A stretch of 64,000 bases of DNA, from positions 65,399,031 through 65,463,030 of the forward strand of contig CP136065.1 in assembly GCA_032622095.1 (NCBI GenBank), read 5' to 3'. Below the pieces are notes generated by a model. It searched no databases. It was not told the origin of the DNA and saw nothing but the letters and a program-made list of their open reading frames with translations. Below are positions 35,201 to 45,614 of this stretch, piece by piece; position 1 is the first letter of the stretch; each line of letters opens with the position of its first letter. This DNA is from Siphonodentalium dalli. Its lineage: Eukaryota; Mollusca; Scaphopoda; Gadilida; Siphonodentaliidae. Both the position numbers and the translations under genes were made by a program.

Positions 35201-38200
35201 TTGGCAAAGCTGCAGAGAATAATTAACATTTCGGCTCGCATTGCTCTACGAAAACATAAATTTGACCACGTCACACCTCTTCTCGCGAAACTACACTATC
35301 TTCCAATTGAAGCTCGAATTGATTATAAATGTGCCACTTTTTGTAATAGGAAATTCCCAAATGACATCACAAAGCCTTTGCCGGTTTATATTGACTCTAT
35401 TCTCAATATGTACTCTCCGCCGCGCGAATTGCGATCAGAAGATCTAAATCTGATGACTGTTCCTAGACGTGACTCGGAAAACTACGGAAGACGATCATTT
35501 GAATATCATGCTCCGTCCGTCTGGAATGGGCTACAGGCCGACACAAAGAAAGCCGATACCATGGACACTTTTAAAACATTACTTAAATCGGAACTTTTCA
35601 AATTCTACTATGGAAACGTCGTCCCTGAGAGTGATGCCTCTTAGTTCTGCACATGTTTATTACGTGACCCACTTGTATATTGCATATTTGTGCGTGAACT
35701 TGTGTTGTGGCCGAGCGCTTTGGGCCTTTTGGGAAAAGCGCTATATAAATGTTCTCTATTATTATTATTATTATTATATAACATGTTATTATTCGATAAT
35801 ATCAAATAAAAACTTATTGAATTGAATAGAATTGAAATTGAACTTCAATTACGAAATTGATAAATTTGATGACGACTAAATATTCATAAATTCATCAATT
35901 CGAATCCGCGTTATTCTAATCTAAGTTCTATTTTCCCAGGTTACCAAGATATCTGTATCTGTAGATCTGTCAGTGCAGGAACCTTCTGGTTATAGACGCA
36001 CTGGTCCAGGTGCTACTATAACGCAAACGGGATTTCAAATTTGCAACACGTAATTACATGCCAAATCCGCAAATCCATCGGAACTACATTACATGTCCAA
36101 TGATTCAGGACCAATGTGAATGTCACAAGCCCAAATAAAATTCACGCCAAATAAAATCTAATCCTTTTGGAGTGAGGCCCCTCAGATTCTTTGCTGAGAT
36201 CCCTGCCAATTTACATGTCACCCCAGAATTTAAATTGGATGGCAATCTCACACGACTTCCCCGTCAAGTAAATGTTGGGCTGAAGTTTGTTTTAAATCCG
36301 CGAAGCCATCCTTTGTTTGATGAAAGATTTCTATTCTCATAGGGTTTGACCACTATATGGAGGGAAACTACATTTCCCATCTTGGCTTTAGTCTCAGCTC
36401 TACACATATTAAGGGGAGAAACCACATTTCCAACCTGGCCCTAGTATTATTAGCTCCAGATCCCACCATCAAAACCACATGGCCGAGGCATTACGGCATG
36501 ATTATTCACTTTCACATCTTCATCAAACAAAGGGCGCGTATCTGGAGACGTTACGATGCCGCAGTTTCTCTGTTTAAAATGTGATCAACCCATCATGTTG
36601 GCGGCACATACCGGTACATCCTGCCTGGACACAGCTCTCGGCCTTCTGCGTATCTCGTCTGAACAGCTTTAATAGGAACCTACTATACTAAGACCTTAGG
36701 GTGTCCAGGTACTAGTAGGTGTGACTCCGGTATGGCCCGTCAACCAAGTGGTATAATTTGGCATTGTCTTCATCAATATCTCTGCATATGTCAGGTAGGA
36801 ATAGGATTCCGAGGGTTAGAATATCATGAGTTGCTCACAGGGTTGAGTGCCTGCCATCTACGACCGAGTCCTTGACTATAATATCTGGTCCGGTCACTCA
36901 ACCCAGGGTGCTCGACCATCAGACAGGGTGTCCCAAAAATCAAGTGGTATACCTTTCTGGTTACAATCACCACTGGTCTTCCAAAAATATCTGCCTGGTC
37001 TATCACTGATGGTCAACCCCCAACAAGAGCTCCATCTGAGATGCCAACCCGGAATCAGGGATGGCAACTTGTTCAAAAAGGCTTCTATATGTCTATCGTC
37101 TAAAGTTGGATGCCCTCAGTGTGTTAACCATGAGGTGTCACTACGAGGCCACCCAACTTCAGCTGCTCTGGTACGCCAACTTTCTTGGGACCCAATTGTC
37201 GTCCAACCACCAGGGCAGTTGTGGGCAGCCAGCCACCTAGATATCTCAAATTCTGCAAATGTCATCCCATCAAAAATGAACACCAATCATGCAAGGTTGG
37301 ATCGCACACAGGATGTACCAACCTCAGCCAGTCCATCGCCTTATCATTCTTTAAGATCTTTCTGGTCTTCCCAGGTACTTCTCTGTAGAGCCCGAAGCCG
37401 CCATCGTACGCCGCCGCCGCCAGCCATATTGGCCACAAGCCGCCGCCAGCCATATTATTTCTAACGCCAGCCACATTTATAAATCTCCGCCGCCGGAATT
37501 GTAAAATGGCTGAGCCGTGTGCATTATATGTCAAGCACAACTGTACTGTGAATCGCAAAGAACTAAACCGCATTGCCTAATATTGGCATACTCGCATGGA
37601 CACGGCATGGTTGTTATATTATCAGAACACCTGGCCCCTTAATGTGGAAGACTATCCCAATACATGCTTTCATATAACTGAATGGGCGCATCCATTCGGT
37701 ATTGAAAGGGTTAAAATATAAATTGTTTATATCGACAACACCCAGTCTCAGACATCACTGGCATTTGTCAATAAGAATAGAAAATAAGAATAGAAAATAC
37801 TTTGAAATATTATATATCATTACTATCGTGTTCATCATTCAATGATGCATGCATATATCGCAAGATGGCAGTGATGATAGCAGTCTGAAGTCGACAGAAG
37901 TCCCAATGTAACAACATATACCGATTTAATAGGAAACTACATAGTATATCCATGCCAGTCCTTCGTGAATTTTCGCCATAATGGAAAAGCCCAACATCAA
38001 AAGATTACGTGTGGTCTGGAAATCTACGGGTTCACCACAAACGCTAAAAAAAAACGGCGTCTATAACCGGTAACAGGGGATTAGGAACATTTCGGAAACG
38101 AAAATACGCTGAATGATAACATCTCAGCCGGCTGAGCCGCCATATTTCGTCAGCCACAAACGTCGTGACTGAGCCGGCTTAGCTAGCTAACCAGCCACGA

Positions 38201-41200
38201 AAATCGGTTGAGCCAGCCATGAAAACTATTTGTCGTGGCTTCGGGGTCTACTTCTCTGGCTGGGGAGGTTGTCCAACGAGTGGGATGCCAACCAAGCATG
38301 ATCAATCTCAGTGAATCCTTTTTATGTTTCAAGGTACGCCACATTGAGATGCGCCAATGGGTGTTCACATTGGTCACCAAATACCTGGGCTTCCCAATAT
38401 ATCACAATCGATAGTACGGGTTATCAATGTATATGGCTGACCGTGAATTCTCTGAGGGATACCTCTTCTCATCCCTATCGTCTGCTTATCGGTGGCTGCC
38501 CACATCAGTCCAAAGTTGGTGTGACAAGCGGGGATCAAGTAGCTATTAACAATTGGAAAGCCACAATTGCTAATGTATGAAGGAGTCCAACTGAGATATC
38601 GCCCATAAAAGAGCGCCAATTAAATTTAAATTAACAATCGTGGGGACACTACCACAATGAGAATCATTCATGGTGCACACAATATTTGGTCGCCAATTTC
38701 TAGGTCTACCCACCATGTCACCAGTCTCTGCGTATGACCTCCCAATGAATTGATTCTTCCACTGGTTGAAAATCAGGATTTCCATTAAATAGGCAGACCA
38801 ATCATTGTGTGACAATTTGAGAAAGAGGTGTCCAAAGACGTTATAAACACCCAACCATTCCGAGGGATGCCAAAATTGTGAAATGGATGCTCACTGATTC
38901 TCGTAAATCTTCGATCTGCATAACCCAAATGAAAACGTCATGGAAGCACACATTGGTCACCAAATACCTGGGATTCCCAATATATCACCAGCCTACCAAT
39001 GGTCTTTCTTCAAAAGACACCTCCGACCACTTTTCAGTCTTCTGCTAGGCGATAGTAAGGGCTACCAATGCATTTGGCTGACCGTGTGCTCCATGACCAT
39101 TTTCACCGAGGGATGCCTCTTCATTTCAGCTCTTGATCTTGACAGGTGAGAATTTAGTCCGAAGACTTCTGTCGAAATCCATGAAACTCTGCCTCTTATA
39201 TCCGACATTGACGAATCAGAATGCGAGAAACCCAAAAGTATTGATTTTCTATAAATAGGACAGTTAATGCATCGCTGCTGATAAGCCGGACAATAACTTG
39301 CCGACTTCTACAGTGCGCGGTGTCGCGTATCTATGAGATGAGAATTTCGTCTGCTATCATTCCCTATATAATATATATTCCATGTCCGTGACACTACCAC
39401 AGCCGAGTAACTTCATAACCATGCATGTGTTGACTCCCGTAGAATTCTTTAACTTGCACACACCGAGGCATGTATACGGGTCAGCCATTAATGTCCGCAC
39501 CCCATCGAACAGCGTAATGCACTCACGACAACATATCTGGACATTTTGCATTTGAATCTTTATTTATGCAGTGATCTCAAATGAGACTTTTCAGCCTGAC
39601 AAACTCAATTGGTATTTGACAGAGTTGATCTGATTTTTGTCAGAATACCCTGATCAGGTTTGGCTGCAAATGGACTCCTCGGTAGCTTCCGCCAAATGCA
39701 GAAGCTGATTTGACGAGGTCACGAGGGTGACGATTGATGTTCACAGGTCTCGATTCTTACTCCCCACAATTTGGGGAGTGGCAATGTGACGTGCATGTGT
39801 TCTAGTTCTATATTTAGTATAACCACCCTCAGATCACACAACTGGGTATGTATAAGCTTGGATCACATAAAAACATGACATAACTGCACTACGAGATAAC
39901 TCGTAGTCAGCACAAAGCAACGCCATTCATGGTATTTTTGCTGGGTGCCGACTATGAGTAATATCGTACCCATACTTTGCCACGTTACTTCATGCAGATG
40001 GTCATGATCGATATTGTGAATAATAAACATTGATGTATATATATAAGACTCCAGCTACCTGTGGAGTAGACATAAATGATAACATATAATACATATATAA
40101 CACCACTAAATTCAACTTATGCGATCCTCATTCTGCAAATGTCAGACACACTATTTGCAGACTTGTTGTCCACATCTTGTTAATCTAACCATTATGTATG
40201 ATGATGCTGTTCACACAGCTGGTCCACTTTCTTTAGAGACATCATTTTATTCAACCCATCAATAATTATATTATTGACCAGTGACTGGTTTATTGTTTTG
40301 TGATAATGTATTTGAGTGACAACAAATATTAAGAATTATTGTTTCATCGTTCTTTCATGTCAAAAGTGGGATTGCACCCAATTATACTGATAGTGATCGT
40401 TGACCATTTGAATCAGTCCTGAATAAGTCTTTAAGATATAGCCACTTCCATCGCATACAGACCAATGTTCCACAAACCCATTAATTTCGTCCCTATGTCA
40501 TTTGCCAACTTCTTAAATAATTTGGTAAAAAAAAAATCATTTGGCCAGATTTGGCAAAAAAAGGCATAAAAACATATTTGGGTGATTATCCATTTAAAGA
40601 TCCAAGCCTTGAAATAGTGTGATATAGTGTGCCTGACATTTGCAGAATGAGATCCCCAGAGGGTGAATTTAGTGATGCTACCTGCACAGCGGGCTAGCAT
40701 CAACAAATTCACCCTCTGGGGACCTCATTCTGCAAATGTCAGGCACACTATTTCAAGGCTTGAACTGAGTAACATTTAAATGTTTTTTTTACAGGTATAT
40801 ATGTGTGCTCTATGTGCGGCAATGAATTGTTTCACAGCTCTGCAAAGTATGCTCACTCAACGCCTTGGCCTGCATTCACCAAGTTGATCCGTCCTGACAG
40901 TGTAAAGAAAGTACTAGATGGTCCAGAAGGAACAAACGCATATAAGGTAAGACCATGGTTAATTATTTTGATATTCAGCATTACAAATCACGGTGTTTGC
41001 TTTTTTGGCAGAAAATAATAAGGCATCACTGCAGAAAATAATAAGGAATCATGCGGTTGGTTGACAAATGGCCAAACTTTTTTCGAAAATGGCTAAAGGA
41101 AATTTCATTAGGGCAAAATTTTCGGCCAAATAATTTCAAGGCTACAGTAATGCCCTAATTAATCGACTCCATAACCTCAGTCAGAGCTTTCCGATGAATG

Positions 41201-44200
41201 GCAACAAGCCATATTTCCGACTAAATCCTGAAAAGTTACCCATAATTCTGCTGTGGTTAGGGAGTCGATTAATTAGGGCATTACTGTATAGTCAGCAATC
41301 ACCTCTCTAATTATCAGTTATCCATGAAAATCTTAAATTCGTTAAAGTGATGTGAAACACTGCAGTAGGGTGATAAAATAGAAATGGATAATAATCTTGC
41401 TCAAAGTAGTTATTTGTACAAATATTATATCCAAATTGGCAACATGCTTTTTCATTCTTATATATTAATTAATTGCAGTGATTCTCGAAGGTAAAATCAT
41501 TTTCGTCAGTTTATCGCAGATAGTTGCATCCCGAATCGAGAAGTAAATATTAACATTGAGGGTAGTTCAGACGATGATTTCTATGGAGTGGTATGGTCGA
41601 TTTGCTTGAAATTTTCGGCGATGTTACTAAAATGCTACATTCCTCCAGCTGACATAGCGCCTGAATGCTAACTTATCAGTTTCACAAACCCAAACAAGTC
41701 CATAATATGTCTTTAACATGTAATCAGCAGTTGCTCACCTGTGTATGGATAACAATTTATCAAAAGTCACACATGCTTATCCCCTTATTGGTCAAAACAA
41801 TTGATGATTAATAGCTGCTGGAATGGTGTCCTCTACAAGCCTTGAAATAGTGTGTCTGTCATTTGCAGAATGAGGTCCCCAGAGGGTGAATTTAGTGATG
41901 CTATCCTGCATAGCGGGCTAGCATCACCAAATTCACCCTCTGGGAACCTCATTCTGCTGAGGTGTAAGCAGAATGAGGTCCCCAGAGTGTGAATTTGGTG
42001 ATGCTAGCCTGCTATGTGGGGTAGCATCACAAAATTCACCCTCTAGGGACCTCATTCTGCAAATGACAGACACACCATTTCAAGGCTTGGTCCTGTATTA
42101 ATCAAGTGACAATACTTTATTGTTTTGTGGTTTCATTACAAATTACACTCGGCTGCATCAGAAATAAGCCACTCAATTATGCCTATATATAGACAAATAA
42201 TATATGCAACAGTTTCATCTTTATTTTATTCAGAAAAAAGCTGTTTGTAGTTATGCAATCGGAAGAGATTCACCATCTTTAAGGTGGAGGTCAAATGACT
42301 AATTTTAAATGGGCATTTCCATGCTAATCTCTGCAGCAAAAGCTAGAGAGTTGCAAATATTTCCTGGGAGTTACTTTATGTGGTATTGAAAACAATACAT
42401 ATTTATATGGCGGGTGGCTTGGAATTTTTCCTTTGGAAAGTTGATGTATTTATTTTTTAATTTTATATTAATTTTCAAAACTAGGTAAAGTCAAACAATT
42501 ATCAAAAATAAATTTATATTAAAAATTGGCAATTTATCAAGCCCATCCATCAATTGAATGTTATGTTTGTTCTATGATATGGCTGCTTTAGTTCCCAGAC
42601 AACTGTTTCATATATAACTTTTGCTGTGGAGATTTGCTTGGAAATCCCCATTCAAAATTGGTCACTTGACCTCCCCCTTAAGAAGTATGCAGACTGCTGC
42701 TTTAATGGCAGTCTTATTTTGCTTTCACATTCTTTTCAATTATTTATAGCGCCCGCTCTCCCGCGGCAAAGCCGCGGAAGCGAAGCGACCAGGGTATACG
42801 TATGCGAATATGAGATATATACTAATCGACTTTTTCGGCCCAATATAAAAATAAATTGAAATCACCTAAAATAGGATAATTTATTCATAACTGAAGTGTC
42901 AGCCAGGGTCAGCGGAGTCCAAAATTATATTGTTGACAACGGTCGCCATTTTGTATTGATTAATGCCACCTCGAAATGTGTAATTGGGCAGAATGCTCCA
43001 GGGCAAAAATAAAAAACCTTTGATCTACCAACTGTTAGCTATACTTCATCATATGTAGGAACATCATGCTCCTAAAGCCATATATATTTTCAAAAAGTGG
43101 ATGTAAATTGAACAAAAGCTCTTGTTAACAAAAAAGTTAAATTGCATGAAAAAGTTTTTTTTACATATTTCATAAAATTATTAAAAATATTTACCCCGAA
43201 AGAGGAGTCTAGCGACCTTGCTGGCCGTTTACATATTATCTTCAATTTTCTAATGGTATTTCCGCCTAAAAAATTGATGAAATATTCTCAAAGTTCAAGG
43301 CCGACGAACGGAAACTTTAAGTTCCGATTGAAAGATCGCAGAGTCATTTTAAGATTGCTTCTTGGGAAACCAGTAAAGGCGTCATGACATCAAGACGTAC
43401 ATCATGACGTCACTACCTACACCGGCGCGCAAAATTCCAGACAGGACTGCGTTGATGGCCAGACAGCTGAGACTCGTATTACATGGCAGGCTAAATATCC
43501 ACATTTACGTTATATGTGATTATTTACATACATTGTATATATCATTTTCTTGTGTCCCATTATAATTAGGGTGGATACACACATGCATGTAATTTCTGTA
43601 TGTAAAATACATGTATTTTTCCTGGCCACACCAATAATTGACAACATTAATCACCTGCGCGCGAGCGGTTCATTGTTAACAGGCCAGACAAGTGAGCAGT
43701 GCTAAGCGAAGTCAAATTGTCTTCTATCAGTACATTTAAGGCCAGTCTAAAACATGTCTTCTCTCAAGGATGCGGAAATTAGTCAAGTCTGTGTGATATC
43801 TGGCATTTTATTAATACACGACCACCAGAAGCCATACGTCTGGCATATATACAGGCTTGATGTAGAACATTTTCAACCATGATGCTTGTTTGGGTGGGGT
43901 CTCGAAAGGTTCAAATCGCTAAGGGACTTAGTTGAATGTATCGGTCGGAATAATCTGGGTAAGAAGGTACAATATGATATGTTTTACTTAAATAGCTCAG
44001 AGTTAGCCACTCCCGCCTGGTAGCTTTCGGGGTCATATATAGCCCCTGCATGCGTCGGGGAAAACCACTGCTATAAATAAGAGAGGACTGGTAATTATTT
44101 AAATAGAAAGTCTACCATATGGGTTATCACACGAACAATTATTTTAAGTGGCCTGGCGACTCGGTCCAAGATAACGGCATATCTACATTCCGACTTAATT

Positions 44201-45612
44201 GGAACTATAACTCAGTGCGTTCAACACGTAGGCAATGATTGGGTTGTCAGTGGACACATATTACATCGCTGTATGATCTATGTAAAACGCAAAATACACG
44301 ATAATTACATAGATTACATGCATGTGTGTATCCACCCTTAGGGTTTATCATCAAATCCTTCTATAAAGATAACAATTCATCCGATAATCCCATGAATAGT
44401 AACAAGCGGGCGCAAATTACGTGTACGTACATGATCATATTAAAATTTATGGGAAGAAATACTTCAGTTTATTTTTATAATTTGACTAAAACCTAATTAT
44501 CATATTTTTTTTAAATCTTGTAAAAGTGATAGGGTAATCAAATAGAAATGGAGAATAATCTTGCTCAAAATAGTTATTTTTATAATCCAAATTGACAACA
44601 CATGCCATCATTCTTATATATATTTAAATGCAATGACTCTCGGTGGCAATATCATTTTGTTCGTTTTTCTCCGAGAGTTGCGCCCTGAATAGAGAAGTAA
44701 TTATTTACAATTGAGCATAATTCAGATGATGTTTTCTGTGGAGTGGTACGATTGATTTGCTTGAATTTTTCGCCAATGCTAGTAGACTTCTGCATTCCTC
44801 CAGTTGCCATAGCAGCTGAATACTAACTGTACAGTTGTAAGCACCCGAACAATTAAGTCCATAAATACCATAATATATCTTTAAACATACCTACGTAGAA
44901 GATTTCTGAACAAATTTGTTGATACAGCACCGAAAATGCATTTTTTTTTTATAATTTGATATTGTTTAGTTGGTGTTGGTTCGAATTTTTCAATCAGCAG
45001 TCTCATAACAAATGCACCTGCAGATAATCTACCAAATCTAGAGCTGTCTTCGTTTTGAAATGTTTATGGTACTACTTAATACTGATGATTAAAACTGAGA
45101 ATGCAGCATGTGATGTTTAAAAAATAGTTTAATGTTAAGATATCACAATATTATACCTTTTCTGGTCATTCCATTTCTGATTCCAGAATTCTGATGAATG
45201 AAACTGGCTTCGTTTTATATGGGGCCCGTACATTGTGTTAGAAGATGTATTCTTCATGACTTCAATGCAGGGCTCGAAATTAGGAAAAATGACTCAAGGC
45301 AAATTTAATGCTGTTGCATTATATATTCCACATGTTGCCATGGCATTTCCCATGGCATTGCTTATTGCCGTGGCCAATTTTCGAGGACTGTTCAATGCAT
45401 CTTTCTGTGACATATAATGCTTTTAGAAAAGTAGTTCAGGTACATGTATGTATGAATGAACCTACATGTAATTAGGTACTATTCTTTACTTACAGGTCTC
45501 ATGTGGGAATTGTGGAAATGGACTTGGGCATGAGTTCCTGAAAAACGGGCCTGAGGAAGGCATGTCGAGATTCTGAATATTCAGCGAGTCCCTGAAATTC
45601 ATCAGGGGCTAA
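32210..45612 (+). CDS. MSRB1: Methionine-R-sulfoxide reductase B1 (selenoprotein R), three coding exons
   Basis: MSRB1 reduces methionine-R-sulfoxide in proteins, in the cytosol and nucleus of animals, with a selenocysteine as catalytic nucleophile. The joined exons (32210-32264, 40795-40946, 45496-45612) give 107 residues. Visible features: the MSFC start typical of the family; a first CxxC (VCSMCG) and a second CxxC (VSCGNCG) that bind the structural zinc; [17 protein letters not shown]; and the active site RF-U-IFS with UGA at 45574-45576, residue 96. The reading frame continues past UGA through SESLKFIRG to TAA, with the LKF tail conserved, so UGA is a Sec codon and not an inactivating stop. 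Human MSRB1 is 116 residues with Sec at 95, a close match. The exon phases agree (phase 1, then phase 0). The SECIS element that must lie in the 3'UTR was not found here. Confidence 0.93.
32470..34425 (+). mobile_element. 5'-truncated non-LTR retrotransposon (Jockey/CR1-like), dead
   Basis: From 32477 a short pre-RT piece is readable ([20 protein letters not shown]). After a deletion and frame change near 32690, a reverse transcriptase runs in a single frame from about 32710 to 34217. RT motifs in order: [76 protein letters not shown] and [10 protein letters not shown] (an FADD catalytic box). Only two in-frame stops interrupt it, at 33462 and 33687. No endonuclease domain, so it is 5' truncated as is usual for LINEs. 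The 3'UTR runs to 'cggaagaagaactaaataaa'. It lies in MSRB1 intron 1, same strand. Confidence 0.85.
34735..35780 (+). mobile_element. Severely 5'-truncated CR1/L2-like LINE with (ATT)n tail
   Basis: The open frame starts inside the RT at [11 protein letters not shown] and continues uninterrupted to TAG 35642-35644, with [29 protein letters not shown] and [14 protein letters not shown] typical of the RT thumb region of CR1/L2 elements. The 3' end has the usual GAGCGCTTTGGGC... AAAAGCGCTATATAAAT block and a TTATTATTATT tail (about 35757-35779). The intact frame suggests a fairly young insertion. It sits about 300 bases downstream of the previous LINE. Confidence 0.85.
35800..36840. other. Intronic sequence, no gene recognised
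   Basis: AT-rich at first, then moderately GC. Phrases 'gggaaactacatttcccatc' and 'gggagaaaccacatttccaa' (36362, 36415) form a loose direct repeat. No domain seen. Confidence 0.35.
36850..39150 (-). other. Coding-like relic of unknown identity in intron 1
   Basis: This block is less AT-rich than its surroundings and has broken minus-strand frames with protein-like composition: around 37270-37150, [20 protein letters not shown]; around 36900-37076, [12 protein letters not shown] and [13 protein letters not shown]; around 38570-38854, [19 protein letters not shown]; around 38374-38619, [18 protein letters not shown] ~170-bp stretch (38360-38530) recurs in degenerate form at 38950-39140. I do not recognise the protein. 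It may be a decayed transposon or other insertion. Confidence 0.3.
37384..37500. repeat. CCGCCGCCAGCCATATT repeat cluster
   Basis: 'ccgccgccagccatatt' occurs twice (near 37415 and 37440) with further 'cgccagccac' and 'ccgccgccgg' units. A small GC-rich patch in AT-rich intron. Confidence 0.55.
39160..40100. other. Intronic sequence, mostly unassigned
   Basis: Contains the second 'ttctttaacttgcacacacc' repeat fragment at about 39440-39530 and otherwise no recognisable gene or element. Confidence 0.35.
40104..40165. mobile_element. MITE family A, end fragment
   Basis: Only the right terminus remains: 'cctcattctgcaaatgtcag' then 'acacactatttgcagacttg'. Confidence 0.55.
40603..40762. mobile_element. 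MITE family A, compact palindromic copy next to exon 2
   Basis: CAAGCCTTGAAATAGTGTGA at the left pairs with ...CACTATTTCAAGGCTTG at the right. The whole 160 bases form one long hairpin (gatccccagagggtgaattt against aaattcaccctctggggacc). Only 32 bases separate it from the exon 2 acceptor, so the end of the element probably abuts the branch-point region. Confidence 0.8.
40795..40946 (+). CDS. MSRB1: MSRB1 exon 2
   Basis: Preceded by tgttttttttacag and followed by gtaaga. Encodes the rest of the split Gly, [40 protein letters not shown] and [10 protein letters not shown]. It holds the first zinc CxxC and the substrate-pocket WPAF motif. It starts in phase 1 and ends in phase 0, matching its neighbours. 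Confidence 0.95.
41143..41288. mobile_element. Foldback MITE family D, internally deleted
   Basis: TACAGTAATGCCCTAATTAA and TTAATTAGGGCATTACTGTA are intact ends; most of the left arm is missing (from 'ccataacctcag' directly to 'tcagagctttccgatgaatg'). Confidence 0.8.
41360..41690. repeat. Intronic duplicated segment, copy 1
   Basis: 'aaatagaaatggataataat' with 'cttgctcaaagtagttattt', 'tatggagtggtatggtcgat' and 'cattcctccagctgacatag' align in order with 44520-44840. Divergence looks substantial, so it is an old duplication or two copies of an unnamed repeat. Confidence 0.6.
41836..42089. mobile_element. MITE family A, complete with near-perfect 8-bp duplication
   Basis: CAAGCCTTGAAATAGTGTGT ... 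ACACCATTTCAAGGCTTG, flanked by GTCCTCTA (41828-41835) and GTCCTGTA (42090-42097), 7 of 8 identical. Two successive hairpins inside. This copy defines the family ends. Confidence 0.8.
42740..43440. mobile_element. Possible transposon relic with GC-rich hairpin
   Basis: A perfect 7-bp GC stem CCGCGGC-aaa-GCCGCGG (42761-42777) sits next to 'aagcgaagcgaccagggtat'. On the minus strand this order (TATACCC, then a GC hairpin, then about 12 bases and CTAT) resembles a Helitron 3' end, but the required CTRR is not met and no 5' end was found. The region to 43440 contains 'gttccgattgaaagatcgca' and 'catcatgacgtcac' that read like repeat sequence. Confidence 0.3.
43569..44337. mobile_element. Non-autonomous Harbinger-type element in intron 2
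   Basis: The left end GGGTGGATACACACATGCAT and the right end ATGCATGTGTGTATCCACCC are perfect inverted repeats (25 bases in all, through TGTAAT/ATTACA). TTA stands outside on both sides (43566-43568 and 44338-44340). No transposase in the 769-bp interior. Confidence 0.85.
44520..44840. repeat. Intronic duplicated segment, copy 2
   Basis: 'aaatagaaatggagaataat', 'cttgctcaaaatagttattt', 'gtggagtggtacgattgatt' and 'cattcctccagttgccatag' match copy 1 at 41360-41690 in the same orientation. Confidence 0.6.
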
Positions 45613-45614
45613 AT
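45496..45614 (+). CDS. MSRB1: MSRB1 exon 3 with Sec (UGA) codon
   Basis: Starts after ttacag. Encodes [26 protein letters not shown], then UGA = Sec at 45574-45576, then [11 protein letters not shown] and TAA at 45610-45612. It contains the second zinc CxxC and the catalytic site. The bases after the stop read AT|GTAAGT, a full-consensus donor, so the exon ends at 45614 and at least one more, non-coding exon is expected downstream. Confidence 0.95.
45574..45576 (+). promoter_or_regulatory. MSRB1: Selenocysteine UGA codon of MSRB1
   Basis: The TGA sits exactly at the family's catalytic Sec position, between RF and IFS, and the frame remains homologous after it. Recoding requires a SECIS hairpin in the 3'UTR, which is predicted to lie on a later exon. 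Confidence 0.9.

Larger units (their letters stand above)
32265..40794 (+). other. MSRB1: MSRB1 intron 1 (8.5 kb, GC-AG)
   Basis: Begins GCATGT and ends tgttttttttacag. It contains two truncated LINEs, the coding-like relic at 36.8-39.2 kb, repeat fragments, and a family A MITE that ends 33 bases before exon 2. The non-canonical first dinucleotide could be true GC splicing or a recent T-to-C change. Confidence 0.8.
40947..45495 (+). other. MSRB1: MSRB1 intron 2 (4.5 kb, GT-AG)
   Basis: Begins gtaagacc and ends 'tctttacttacag'. It contains foldback MITE family D, family A, a Harbinger element and two copies of a ~330-bp segment (41360 and 44520). Confidence 0.9.

Noticed and set aside
36955-36995. 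VFQKYLPG frame as an MSRB1 first exon
   Set aside because: It resembles the family's VFQNHFEPG only loosely, has no MSFC start and a poor donor. The exon at 32210 fits in sequence and phase.
36847-37464. 205-codon + strand frame as a gene
   Set aside because: Composition is proline/serine rich from the GCC repeat cluster. The opposite strand looks more protein-like, and there is no domain.
45574-45576. UGA as a nonsense mutation making MSRB1 a pseudogene
   Set aside because: It is at the exact catalytic Sec position and the frame stays homologous to the true stop.
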